From an uncultured Clostridia bacterium (GTDB lineage Bacteria > Bacillota > Clostridia > Oscillospirales > Acutalibacteraceae), in assembly GCA_937919155.1 (NCBI GenBank), contig CALFPM010000184.1:1-15879 (forward strand): a stretch of 15,879 nt of DNA. Reading direction: 5' to 3'. Below the pieces are notes generated by a model. That model was given only the letters and a program-made list of their open reading frames with translations, had not been told where the DNA came from and searched no databases. The position numbers were made by a program, and so were the translations under genes. Numbering within the stretch: position 1 is the stretch's first letter; every line of letters begins with the position of its first letter. Below, one piece after another: positions 6,931 through 14,866 of the stretch.

Positions 6931-6983
6931 ACTTGCTTTTCACGCATAGTATGAACAGAAACAATGAGCTTTATTCAAAAAAA

Positions 6984-7535
6984 TTAAAATTCAAATTTAA
7001 AATCGCAATCTTTGAAAAGAGGCGCATTTTTATCTTTTTCGGAAAGCACGGGATCTGTAACTCCCCACTCAACGCCTATTTCAGGATCGGAGAAGCATAT
7101 GCTTCTGTCATCCTCAGGAGAATAGAATTCATCGACCTTATAGGAGATTTCAACATCATCCGTCAGAGTAACAAAACCGTGAAGACAACCCTTTGGAATA
7201 AAAAGCATCTTTTTGTTTTCTTCGCTGAGTTCGACTGCAACCCATTTCATATATGTAGGCGAACCTTCTCTGATATCAACGGCAACATCAAGAATACTGC
7301 CCTTGATGCAGCTCACAAGTTTTGCCTGCGCCATGGGATTTTTCTGGCAATGCAGACCTCTGAGAGTGCCTTTTTTTGCAGAAAACGAACGGTTGTCCTG
7401 AACAAAATCAGCTTTTATGCCCGCTTCCTCAAATTCTTTTTTTGAATATGTTTCGCAAAACCAGCCTCGGTTGTCGCCGAAAACTTTCGGTTCAGCCTCA
7501 AAAACACCTTTAACCGCCGTTTCAGTCAGTTTCAT
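6984..7535 (-). CDS. rfbC: dTDP-4-dehydrorhamnose 3,5-epimerase
   Basis: This enzyme epimerises C3 and C5 of dTDP-4-keto-6-deoxyglucose, the third step of dTDP-L-rhamnose synthesis for surface polysaccharide. The cupin-fold protein has 183 residues, the usual size. Conserved elements are DNRGWF (21-26), TLRGLHCQ with the catalytic base H62, K72, IPKGCLHGF (113-121) and the active-site tyrosine in ISYKVDEFYSP (Y132). D169 and PLF near the C-terminus also fit. The start is ATG 7535 (MKLTETAVKG), which matches family N-termini. A longer frame to 7613 lies inside rfbA and is not used. The gene overlaps rfbA by 14 bases, so translation is probably coupled. AAGG lies 11 bases upstream of the start. 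Confidence 0.95.
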   Translation of the reverse strand: MKLTETAVKGVFEAEPKVFGDNRGWFCETYSKKEFEEAGIKADFVQDNRSFSAKKGTLRGLHCQKNPMAQAKLVSCIKGSILDVAVDIREGSPTYMKWVAVELSEENKKMLFIPKGCLHGFVTLTDDVEISYKVDEFYSPEDDRSICFSDPEIGVEWGVTDPVLSEKDKNAPLFKDCDFKFEF

Positions 7536-8466
7536 AGTCCAGATTACCTTCCACACCCCAACACGGTCTTTCGCCCGGTTTGCCGCCGGTATAAAGAATC
7601 TTGCCCTCTGCAACAGAGCGCAGATGCTGACCGTAGGATGACTTTCCGTATTTTTCAGCCGAACGAAGCAATGCTTCGCGGCTTATCCAACGCATATTAT
7701 ATGCAATTTCTTCGGGAGCCGAAATCTTGATTCCCTGCAGCTTTTCAACGGTTTTGATGAAGTTTGCCGCATCCATCAGATTTTCAACCGTTCCCGTGTC
7801 AAGCCAGGCAAAGCCTCTGCCCATAAGCTTGATGTCGAGGTCGCCGTTCTTCAGATACATCTGATTAATGTCTGTTATCTCAAGCTCTCCGCGCTTTGAC
7901 GGCTTGAGCGATTTTGCATACTCAACAACCCTGTTGTCATAGAAATAAAGACCTGTGACGGCATAGTTTGACTTGGGAACTTCAGGCTTTTCCTCAATGG
8001 AAACAGGAACTCCGTTTTCATCAAATTCAACAACACCGAATGCCTGAGGATTATCAACATAATAGCCGAAAATGGTTGCTCTGCCTTTGTTTTTTGCCGC
8101 CTGACGAAGCATATGGCCAAGACCGTTGCCGTAAAAAATATTATCTCCCAGAACCATTGCAACATCATCATTGCCGATAAACTTTTCGCCGATGATGAAA
8201 GCCTGAGCAAGTCCGTCAGGACTTTCCTGAACGGCATAGGAAAGGCTGAGTCCGAACTGCCTTCCGTTGCCGAGAAGCTCCTCGAATTTCGGGGTATCCG
8301 CAGGAGTTGATATAATCAGAATTTCCCTGATACCCGCAAGCATGAGGGTTGACAGGGGATAATAAATCATAGGTTTATCGTAAACGGGCAGCAGCTGCTT
8401 ACTCGTAACCATAGTCAAGGGATAAAGTCTTGTACCTGAGCCGCCGGCCAAAATAATACCTTTCAA
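7522..8466 (-). CDS. rfbA: Glucose-1-phosphate thymidylyltransferase
   Basis: RfbA joins glucose-1-phosphate and dTTP to give dTDP-glucose, the first step of the dTDP-L-rhamnose pathway. The nucleotide-binding motif GGSGTRLYPLT is at the N-terminus, followed by KQLLPVYDKPMIYYPLS, GDNIFYG, EEKPEVPKSNYAVTGLYFYD and FAWLDTGT, all diagnostic. The start is set at TTG 8466 (product begins MKGIILAGG), because GGAG at 8475-8478 lies eight bases upstream and the N-terminus then matches the family. A GTG at 8475 would add three residues but overlaps that site. At 314 residues the protein is about 20-25 longer than usual. The extra tail after YGQHLRSVAEGK ends in NLDYETD, encoded where rfbC begins. Confidence 0.93.
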   Translation of the reverse strand: MKGIILAGGSGTRLYPLTMVTSKQLLPVYDKPMIYYPLSTLMLAGIREILIISTPADTPKFEELLGNGRQFGLSLSYAVQESPDGLAQAFIIGEKFIGNDDVAMVLGDNIFYGNGLGHMLRQAAKNKGRATIFGYYVDNPQAFGVVEFDENGVPVSIEEKPEVPKSNYAVTGLYFYDNRVVEYAKSLKPSKRGELEITDINQMYLKNGDLDIKLMGRGFAWLDTGTVENLMDAANFIKTVEKLQGIKISAPEEIAYNMRWISREALLRSAEKYGKSSYGQHLRSVAEGKILYTGGKPGERPCWGVEGNLDYETD

Positions 8467-8474
8467 AAGAGACA

Positions 8475-8478
8475 CTCC
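8475..8478 (-). promoter_or_regulatory. Ribosome binding site pointing to a TTG start for rfbA
   Basis: GGAG on the minus strand sits eight bases before TTG 8466. The competing GTG at 8475 shares its last bases with this site, so it would need the weaker GGA a few bases further upstream. Confidence 0.55.
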
Positions 8479-8523
8479 ATTCCAAAGAAATTGGTTTGCC
8501 GCAAAACAGAAATTGCCACAAAC

Positions 8524-8552
8524 ATAATACCACTATTTGTCTAAATTGTCAA
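8524..8552 (-). promoter_or_regulatory. Promoter of rfbA-rfbC
   Basis: On the minus strand a consensus -35 TTGACA (8547-8552) and TATTAT (8524-8529) are separated by 17 bases. Transcription would begin near 8517, giving a leader of about 50 bases before the rfbA start. The leader shows no strong hairpin. Confidence 0.85.
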
Positions 8553-8622
8553 CAAACATTACCATAATCAGACAAGCGTTTATGAAATATGTTAACTTAA
8601 TATTAAATTTAAAAATAACCAT

Positions 8623-8650
8623 TTGCTTTTAAAATTATTTATGGTATAAT
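8623..8650 (+). promoter_or_regulatory. Extended -10 promoter of uvrB-uvrA
   Basis: A perfect TATAAT (8645-8650) is preceded by TGG (8642-8644), giving an extended -10 element. The -35 is weak (TTGCTT at 8623-8628, 16-base spacer), a common arrangement with extended -10 promoters. An AT-rich run at 8587-8617 lies upstream. Transcription would start near 8657, inside the LexA-like site. Confidence 0.75.
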
Positions 8651-8654
8651 TAAA

Positions 8655-8668
8655 TGAACATTTGTTTC
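8655..8668 (+). promoter_or_regulatory. Candidate LexA (SOS) operator for uvrB
   Basis: TGAACATTTGTTTC matches the Gram-positive LexA box CGAACRNRYGTTYC at 12 of 14 positions, with both GAAC and GTT half-site cores intact. It begins five bases after the -10 hexamer and covers the expected transcription start, an effective place for repression. uvrBA is a known SOS target in Firmicutes, so site and gene agree. Binding itself is inferred. Confidence 0.65.
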
Positions 8669-8691
8669 TAGACTTTTACAAGGGGAAAAAC

Positions 8692-10650
8692 ATGGATAAG
8701 TTTGTGCTGAAATCAAAATATAAACCCATGGGCGACCAGCCGCAGGCAATCGCAGAGCTTGTTGACGGACTCAACAACGGGCTCACCGAGCAAACACTGC
8801 TCGGTGTCACCGGCTCGGGCAAAACTTTCACAATGGCAAACATCATCGAAAAAGTGAACCGCCCCACCCTTGTTCTTGCTCACAACAAAACCCTTGCGGC
8901 TCAGCTTTGCAGTGAATTCCGCGAATTTTTTCCCGACAACGCGGTTGAATATTTTGTTTCATATTATGACTATTATCAGCCCGAAGCATATATTCCCACA
9001 ACAGACACTTATATCGAAAAAGACTCCGCCGTTAACGATGAAATCGACAAATTGCGTCACTCCGCAACCTCCGCACTCTCCGAAAGGCGTGATGTAATAA
9101 TCGTTGCCAGCGTATCCTGCATTTACACCCTCGGTGACCCCATTGATTACCGCAGTATGGTTATTTCACTGCGCACGGGTATGGAAAAAAGCCGCGATGA
9201 GCTGATTGAAAAGCTGGTTGAAATTCAGTACGAAAGAAATGATATCGACTTCAGCCGCAACAAATTCCGGGTCAGAGGCGATGTTGTTGAAATCTTCCCC
9301 GTTTATTCAAACGAAAACGGCATCAGAGTTGAATTTTTCGGCGATGAAATTGACCGCATCAGCGAAATAAATGCACTGACAGGGCAGGTAAAGAGCGTGC
9401 TTTCACACGCTGCAATTTACCCTGCATCCCATTATGTTATAGCTCCTGATAAAATGGAGAAATCCATTAAGTATATATATGAAGAAATGCTTGACCGCGT
9501 TAAATATTTTGAAGAAAACGGCAAGCTTCTTGAAGCACAGCGCATAAAACAGCGCACGGAATATGACATTGAAATGCTCCGCGAAACGGGATTCTGCAAA
9601 GGAATCGAGAATTATTCAAGGGTTATGTCGGGCAGACCTGCAGGCTCCGCGCCTTTCACTTTGCTCAACTATTTTCCCGAGGATTTTCTGATTTTTGTTG
9701 ATGAATCCCACGTTACTCTGCCTCAGGTGAGGGCAATGTACGGCGGCGACAGAGCAAGAAAAGAAAGCCTGATTAATTTCGGATTCAGACTCCCCTCAGC
9801 TTTTGACAACAGACCGCTGACATTTGATGAATTTTACGAAAGAAGCGGTCAGAAAATATTTGTCAGCGCAACGCCCGGCGAATTTGAAAAAGAAAAAAGC
9901 ACACACATTGCAGAGCAGGTTATCCGTCCCACAGGATTGCTTGACCCCGAAATTTCCGTACGACCTACCGAGGGTCAGATTGATGACCTTGTTTCTGAAA
10001 TCAACACACGGACAGCAAAGGGCGAAAGAGTGCTTGTCACCACTCTTACAAAGCGTATGGCGGAGGATTTGACGGATTACCTTGAAAATCTCGATATCAA
10101 AGTGCGCTACATGCACCACGATGTTGACACAATTGAGCGAATGGAAATAATCAGAGGACTTCGACTTGGTGAATTTGATGTGCTTATCGGCATCAACCTC
10201 CTCCGTGAAGGTCTTGACATCCCCGAGGTGTCACTGGTTGCCATCCTTGATGCAGACAAAGAAGGCTTCCTGCGTTCGGAAACATCCCTTGTTCAGACAA
10301 TCGGCAGAGCAGCCCGAAATGCGGATGGCACGGTTATAATGTATGCCGATTGCGTCACTCCGTCAATGGAAAGAGCTATCACGGAAACCGAACGCCGCAG
10401 GCAAAAACAAATGAAATACAACGAAGAACACGGCATTGTTCCCAAAACAATTGTCAAGGATGTTCATGAAATAATCGAAATTTCCGCAAAGGGTGACGAA
10501 GAAAAGTCAATCTCAAAGATGAGCCGTCAGGAGCGCGAGGCTATGATTATCAGGCTCACCGCGGAAATGAAAGCGGCGGCAAAAATTCTTGAATTTGAAC
10601 ACGCCGCATATCTGAGAGATAAGATAGAAAAGTTAAGAAAGGGAAAATAA
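8692..10650 (+). CDS. uvrB: UvrABC system protein B (excision nuclease subunit)
   Basis: UvrB is the damage-verifying subunit of nucleotide excision repair: it is loaded by UvrA, opens the DNA with its beta-hairpin and recruits UvrC for incision. Walker A is GVTGSGKT (38-45), the beta-hairpin begins at YYDYYQPEAY (91-100), and the DEIDKLRHSAT segment is at 117-126. Walker B DESH is at 337-340, followed by LPQVRAMYGGD. Motif VI is in TIGRAARN, and the last 35 residues form the UVR domain that contacts UvrC. The 652-residue length is normal. The start at ATG 8692 has AAGGGG seven bases upstream. A TTG-started frame from 8662 runs through the LexA-like site and is not used. Confidence 0.97.
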   Translation: MDKFVLKSKYKPMGDQPQAIAELVDGLNNGLTEQTLLGVTGSGKTFTMANIIEKVNRPTLVLAHNKTLAAQLCSEFREFFPDNAVEYFVSYYDYYQPEAYIPTTDTYIEKDSAVNDEIDKLRHSATSALSERRDVIIVASVSCIYTLGDPIDYRSMVISLRTGMEKSRDELIEKLVEIQYERNDIDFSRNKFRVRGDVVEIFPVYSNENGIRVEFFGDEIDRISEINALTGQVKSVLSHAAIYPASHYVIAPDKMEKSIKYIYEEMLDRVKYFEENGKLLEAQRIKQRTEYDIEMLRETGFCKGIENYSRVMSGRPAGSAPFTLLNYFPEDFLIFVDESHVTLPQVRAMYGGDRARKESLINFGFRLPSAFDNRPLTFDEFYERSGQKIFVSATPGEFEKEKSTHIAEQVIRPTGLLDPEISVRPTEGQIDDLVSEINTRTAKGERVLVTTLTKRMAEDLTDYLENLDIKVRYMHHDVDTIERMEIIRGLRLGEFDVLIGINLLREGLDIPEVSLVAILDADKEGFLRSETSLVQTIGRAARNADGTVIMYADCVTPSMERAITETERRRQKQMKYNEEHGIVPKTIVKDVHEIIEISAKGDEEKSISKMSRQEREAMIIRLTAEMKAAAKILEFEHAAYLRDKIEKLRKGK

Positions 10651-10651
10651 G

Positions 10652-13477
10652 ATGGCAATAAAACACCTTACCGTCAGAGGCGCAAAGGAACACAACCTGA
10701 AAAATGTGGATGTAACAATCCCCCGTGACAAATTAGTTGTTTTCACGGGTCTTTCAGGCAGCGGAAAATCCTCACTTGCCTTTGACACAATATATGCCGA
10801 GGGTCAGCGCAGATATGTTGAATCCCTTTCTGCCTACGCACGGCAGTTTCTCGGTCAGATGGAAAAGCCAAACATTGAGAGCATCGAGGGACTTTCCCCC
10901 GCAATTTCCATCGACCAGAAAACAACATCAAAAAATCCCCGTTCAACCGTTGGCACGGTGACGGAGATTTACGATTATCTGCGTCTGCTTTACGCAAGAA
11001 CAGGCATTCCTCATTGCCCCGAGTGCGGCAGAGAAATCAGCAGACAGACAGTTGATGACATCACAACACAGGTGCTTGAACTTGACGAAGGCACAAAAAT
11101 TCAGGTTATGGCACCTATTGCCAGAGGCAAAAAGGGCGAATTTGTCAAGGAAATTGAGCATATCCGCAAAACAGGCTATGCACGAGTCAGGATTGACGGC
11201 ATAATCTATGACCTTTCGGAAGAAATCAAACTTGAAAAGAACATCAAGCATAACATCGAAGTTGTTGTTGACCGACTTGTCATCAAAGACGGTATTCGTT
11301 CAAGGCTTGCCGATTCAATCGAAACCGCAACCAATCTCACAGACGGTCTGCTTCTGATTGACATTGCAGGCGGCGAGGAACAGCTCTATTCCCTCAACTA
11401 TGCCTGCCCCGAACACGGAGTCAGCATTGAGGAGCTTGAACCCCGTTCATTCTCGTTCAACAATCCTTTCGGAGCCTGTTCCAAATGCGCAGGTCTAGGC
11501 GTATTTATGCAGATTGACCCCAAAATGGTGGTGCCCGACCCCTCACTTTCAATCCGTCAGGGTGCAATCAAAGCAAGCGGCTGGTCGTCATCTGACGGCG
11601 GAACAATTGCACAGATGTATTATGAGGGACTTGCAAACGCCTATGATTTCAGCCTTGACACGCCTTTTGAGAAGCTTTCAAAAAAAGCAAAAGACGTTAT
11701 TTTCTACGGCACGGGCGGCAAAAGAATCAAGCTGGAACGCAGAAGCGAATACGGCAGCGGCACATACATGACGGACTTCGAGGGCATAGTCAACAACCTT
11801 GAAAGGCGTTACAGAGAAACCACAAGCGAGTATTCAAGAAACGAAATTGAAGCATATATGTCAACGGTCAAGTGCCCCGAATGCGGCGGTGCAAGGCTCC
11901 GCAAAGAATCACTCGGCGTTACAGTTGGCGGCATTAACATTGATGAATTCACACGAAAATCCATCAATGATGAAATCGAATTTCTTGATAATCTCAAGCT
12001 CTCCGAAAGCGATTCAATGATTGCGGAACAGATTATCAAAGAAATCAGGGGCAGACTCAACTTTCTCTCAAGCGTTGGTCTTGATTACCTCACTCTTTCG
12101 CGTTCATCCGCAAGCCTTTCGGGCGGCGAGGCGCAGAGAATCCGCCTTGCAACTCAGATTGGTTCATCTCTTATGGGAGTGCTTTATATCCTTGATGAGC
12201 CCAGCATCGGTCTGCATCAGCGCGACAATGCAAAGCTGCTGAAAACTCTCCATAATCTCCGTGACCTCGGCAACACATTGATTGTGGTTGAACATGATGA
12301 GGAGACTATGATGGCTGCGGATTACATTGTTGACGTAGGTCCGGGTGCAGGAATTCACGGCGGTGAAATCGTCTGCACAGGCAGTGTTGAGGATATCATC
12401 AACTGTGAAAAATCAATTACGGGTCAGTACCTCAGCGGCAAAAAGTTCATTCCCCTGCCCGAAAAACGCAGAGAAGGCAACGGCAAATCTCTGATTGTTC
12501 ACGGTGCAAGGGAAAACAACCTGAAAAATATTGACGTTGAGTTCCCCTTGGGCAAATTCATTTCCGTAACAGGCGTTTCAGGCAGCGGAAAATCATCACT
12601 TGTCAATGAAATACTCAAAAAATATCTTGTCACCGAGCTTAACGGCGCAAAGAAAGTTGCAGGCCCTCACGATAAAATTACGGGCACGGAGCATCTGGAC
12701 AAAGTTATTGACATTGACCAGTCACCCATCGGCAGAACTCCCCGTTCCAACCCTGCCACCTACACGGGTGTTTTCAACGATATTCGTGAGCTTTTCGCCT
12801 CAACCGTTGACGCAAAGAAAAAAGGCTACAAAGCAAACCGTTTTTCATTCAATGTCAAAGGCGGCAGATGCGAAGCCTGTCAGGGTGACGGCATTGTAAA
12901 AATCGAAATGCATTTCATGAGCGATATCTATGTGCCCTGCGAGGTGTGCAAGGGTCACCGATACAACAACGAAACCCTTGAAGTAAAATACAAGGGCAAG
13001 AACATTCACGATGTGCTTGAAATGACTGTTGAAGAGGGAATGAATTTCTTTGAAAGCATTCCGAAAATTCACCGCAAAATCAAGACTCTTTACGATGTAG
13101 GTCTGGGATATGTGAAAATCGGTCAGCCTGCCACAACCCTTTCGGGCGGCGAGGCACAGAGAGTAAAGCTTGCAACAGAGCTTGCAAGGCAGTCAACAGG
13201 CAAAACCGTTTATATTCTTGATGAGCCCACAACAGGTCTGCACACCGCCGATGTTCACAGACTCATCGATGTGCTTCAGAGATTTGTTGACAAGGGCAAC
13301 ACGGTTATTGTTATTGAACACAATCTTGATGTTATCAAAATCGCCGACCATATCATCGACCTCGGTCCCGAGGGCGGCAACGGCGGCGGCAAAATCGTTG
13401 CACAAGGCACTCCCGAGGAAGTTGCTGAATGCAAAAAATCCTATACGGGTATGTATCTTAAGAAAGTGCTGGAATAA
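10652..13477 (+). CDS. uvrA: UvrABC system protein A (excinuclease ATPase)
   Basis: UvrA is the dimeric ABC-type ATPase that finds bulky DNA lesions and hands them to UvrB. Both ATPase modules are complete: Walker A GLSGSGKS (33-40) and GVSGSGKS (641-648), signatures LSGGEAQR (489-496 and 830-837), and Walker B LYILDEPS (511-518) and VYILDEPT (853-860). The first zinc site appears as C252, H255, C276 and C279, and the second as C740, C743, C763 and C766. Extra CPEC pairs at 122-125 and 408-411 are typical of the UvrB-binding and insertion regions. The 941-residue length is standard. It starts one base after the uvrB stop, with its ribosome binding site (AAGGGA) inside the end of uvrB, so the two are co-expressed. 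Confidence 0.98.
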   Translation: MAIKHLTVRGAKEHNLKNVDVTIPRDKLVVFTGLSGSGKSSLAFDTIYAEGQRRYVESLSAYARQFLGQMEKPNIESIEGLSPAISIDQKTTSKNPRSTVGTVTEIYDYLRLLYARTGIPHCPECGREISRQTVDDITTQVLELDEGTKIQVMAPIARGKKGEFVKEIEHIRKTGYARVRIDGIIYDLSEEIKLEKNIKHNIEVVVDRLVIKDGIRSRLADSIETATNLTDGLLLIDIAGGEEQLYSLNYACPEHGVSIEELEPRSFSFNNPFGACSKCAGLGVFMQIDPKMVVPDPSLSIRQGAIKASGWSSSDGGTIAQMYYEGLANAYDFSLDTPFEKLSKKAKDVIFYGTGGKRIKLERRSEYGSGTYMTDFEGIVNNLERRYRETTSEYSRNEIEAYMSTVKCPECGGARLRKESLGVTVGGINIDEFTRKSINDEIEFLDNLKLSESDSMIAEQIIKEIRGRLNFLSSVGLDYLTLSRSSASLSGGEAQRIRLATQIGSSLMGVLYILDEPSIGLHQRDNAKLLKTLHNLRDLGNTLIVVEHDEETMMAADYIVDVGPGAGIHGGEIVCTGSVEDIINCEKSITGQYLSGKKFIPLPEKRREGNGKSLIVHGARENNLKNIDVEFPLGKFISVTGVSGSGKSSLVNEILKKYLVTELNGAKKVAGPHDKITGTEHLDKVIDIDQSPIGRTPRSNPATYTGVFNDIRELFASTVDAKKKGYKANRFSFNVKGGRCEACQGDGIVKIEMHFMSDIYVPCEVCKGHRYNNETLEVKYKGKNIHDVLEMTVEEGMNFFESIPKIHRKIKTLYDVGLGYVKIGQPATTLSGGEAQRVKLATELARQSTGKTVYILDEPTTGLHTADVHRLIDVLQRFVDKGNTVIVIEHNLDVIKIADHIIDLGPEGGNGGGKIVAQGTPEEVAECKKSYTGMYLKKVLE

Positions 13478-13518
13478 TTGCCGTCGGATGATATGTAATT
13501 ATTTTTGAGGAGAAAAAT

Positions 13519-13899
13519 ATGAAAATACTGAATTTTTTGAATACAAATATCACCACCGATATGACCCTGCTTTCGATAGTTGATGTATTCAGCCGTATGT
13601 GCCGAATAGAAATTGATTGCGAAGATGAAATGTTTTTGTTTGAAACCGATATAATTCCCGACAACAACAAGGATATTTTTCAAATTTCTTTGGTCAGACA
13701 GTTTTCATACGGTAACGATGAGCCCATAGAAATTCATGTTGATATAATTTACAACATCAAAGAAGATTATAAAAATCTGTTAACCCGTTGGCACGATAAT
13801 TACGGAGACTTTATACAAACTGTTCTGCTTTCAAAAGCTTTTGAAAAATGCAAAAACAAAAGCATTGAAAAAATCGATATCTGGATGGATGAAACATAA
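13519..13899 (+). CDS. Hypothetical protein, 126 residues, downstream of uvrA
   Basis: I do not recognise a family. The ORF is credible because a strong AGGAG lies seven bases before its ATG and a terminator follows its stop directly. The product is acidic and soluble, with no signal peptide or membrane helix. Its N-terminal two thirds alternate hydrophobic and charged residues (CRIEIDCEDEMFLFETD, ISLVRQF, PIEIHVDIIYNI), suggesting beta strands. The last third (about 81-117) looks helical and ends in IDIWMDET. The four cysteines show no metal-binding spacing. Base use is visibly more AT-rich than uvrA and uvrB, with many AAA, ATA and TTT codons, so it may be a recent acquisition or fast evolving. 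It is 41 bases after uvrA with only a weak AT-only hairpin between, so read-through from the uvrB promoter is likely. The shape is compatible with small immunity-type proteins, but nothing specific supports that. Confidence 0.8.
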   Translation: MKILNFLNTNITTDMTLLSIVDVFSRMCRIEIDCEDEMFLFETDIIPDNNKDIFQISLVRQFSYGNDEPIEIHVDIIYNIKEDYKNLLTRWHDNYGDFIQTVLLSKAFEKCKNKSIEKIDIWMDET

Positions 13900-13902
13900 A
13901 AA

Positions 13903-13930
13903 AATCCGCTATGCGATTGCATAGCGGATT
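13903..13930. terminator. Bidirectional terminator between the uvrBA operon and rpmA
   Basis: A perfect 12-bp stem (AATCCGCTATGC at 13903-13914, complement at 13919-13930) has a four-base GATT loop. The plus strand continues GCTTTTTG. The minus strand continues directly into a run of seven T. It therefore ends both the uvrB-uvrA-orphan transcript and the converging rplU-prp-rpmA transcript. Confidence 0.93.
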
Positions 13931-13942
13931 GCTTTTTGTAAA

Positions 13943-14227
13943 TTACTGCTCAACTGCGTAAACGCTGACCTTCTTGCGGTCCTTGCCCATACGCTCGAAC
14001 TTTACTGTGCCGTCAATGAGAGCGAAGAGAGTGTCATCTGAACCCTTACCAACGTTGTTGCCGGGGTGGATGTGTGTGCCTCTCTGTCTTACAAGAATGT
14101 TACCTGCAAGAACGAACTGACCGTCTGCTCTCTTAGCGCCGAGTCTCTTTGACTCTGAATCACGGCCGTTACGGGTTGAACCCATACCTTTCTTATGAGC
14201 GAAAAGCTGTACATTTATCTTAAGCAT
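13943..14227 (-). CDS. rpmA: 50S ribosomal protein L27 (with cleavable N-terminal extension)
   Basis: L27 lies at the peptidyl transferase centre, where its N-terminal tail reaches the tRNA acceptor ends. The 94-residue protein has the conserved STRNGRDSESKRLGAKR, HPGNNVGKGSDDTLFA and VKFERMGKDRKKVSVYA segments. It begins MLKINVQLF followed by AHKKGMGS. The nine-residue extension is the type found in Firmicutes that must be removed between F9 and A10 by the protease Prp, and the resulting AHKKG end is like that of mature E. coli L27. Cleavage here is inferred from that family knowledge and from the prp gene just upstream. A strong GGAGGTG precedes the start, which overlaps the prp stop by eight bases. 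Confidence 0.98.
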   Translation of the reverse strand: MLKINVQLFAHKKGMGSTRNGRDSESKRLGAKRADGQFVLAGNILVRQRGTHIHPGNNVGKGSDDTLFALIDGTVKFERMGKDRKKVSVYAVEQ

Positions 14228-14543
14228 TCTTTACACCTCCGTAGATTATTTTAATGTTTTGGGGATACTGCTTTGAAAGTTCGGTTAAATGAAGTTCAAG
14301 TCCTTTGAGCACGGTTTCTGCCTGCTCATCGGGCTGCTTAAGCTCCACACGCATTGACGCTTCCCCTGCCTCCGCCACGGCATCTGCGCCGATGACATCG
14401 GTTATTGTGTTGGCAGCCATATATGCTGCCGAGGAAACCGCCGCGCAAACAACATCTCTGCCGCTTTCCGCGAACATTGCGTGACCGCTTATCTCAAAGC
14501 CTTTCAGTTGTCTGTTACCGACTGAAAACCTGACCTTAATCAT
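14220..14543 (-). CDS. prp: Ribosomal-processing cysteine protease Prp
   Basis: Prp removes the N-terminal extension of L27, a step essential for ribosome function in Firmicutes (shown in Staphylococcus aureus). The catalytic histidine H21 is in ISGHAMFAESGRD and the nucleophile C33 in VVCAAVSSA, with the family's spacing. The 107-residue length is normal (older name YsxB, DUF464). It sits between rplU and rpmA, its regular place, 11 bases after rplU and overlapping rpmA by eight bases. No clear ribosome binding site precedes its ATG, so its expression probably depends on coupling to rplU. Low relative output would suit a processing enzyme made beside two abundant ribosomal proteins. Confidence 0.95.
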   Translation of the reverse strand: MIKVRFSVGNRQLKGFEISGHAMFAESGRDVVCAAVSSAAYMAANTITDVIGADAVAEAGEASMRVELKQPDEQAETVLKGLELHLTELSKQYPQNIKIIYGGVKNA

Positions 14544-14554
14544 TGGTCGGTTAA

Positions 14555-14866
14555 TTATGCGTTGATAGCAGAGATTTCAACCTTAGTGTAAGGCTGTCTG
14601 TGGCCCATCTTTCTCTTTGAGTTCTTCTTGGGCTTGTAGGTCATAACGGTAATCTTCTTTCCCTTACCGTTCTTGACAATCTTTGCTGAAACGCTTGCTC
14701 CGTCAACATAGGGAGCGCCAACGGTGATACCGTCGTCGGTTCCAACTGCGATAACCTTGTCAAAGGTGTACTCGCTTGCTTCTTCTGCGTCAAGCTTTTC
14801 GATGAATACTACATCGCCGGCCTGTACCTTATACTGCTTGCCGCCTGTTTCGATAATTGCGTACAT
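14555..14866 (-). CDS. rplU: 50S ribosomal protein L21
   Basis: L21 is an early assembly protein of the large ribosomal subunit that binds 23S rRNA. The 103-residue sequence opens with the conserved MYAIIETGGKQYKVQAGD, has VGAPYVDGA in the centre and ends with KKNSKRKMGHRQPYTKVEI, all diagnostic. It is the first gene of rplU-prp-rpmA. AAAGGA (14877-14882) lies ten bases before the start. The long transcribed region upstream carries an L21-leader-like structure, so autoregulation by L21 is likely by analogy with other Firmicutes. Confidence 0.98.
   Translation of the reverse strand: MYAIIETGGKQYKVQAGDVVFIEKLDAEEASEYTFDKVIAVGTDDGITVGAPYVDGASVSAKIVKNGKGKKITVMTYKPKKNSKRKMGHRQPYTKVEISAINA

Noticed and set aside
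7536..7613. N-terminal extension of the rfbC frame inside rfbA
   Set aside because: The 26 extra residues do not match epimerase N-termini; the ATG at 7535 does.
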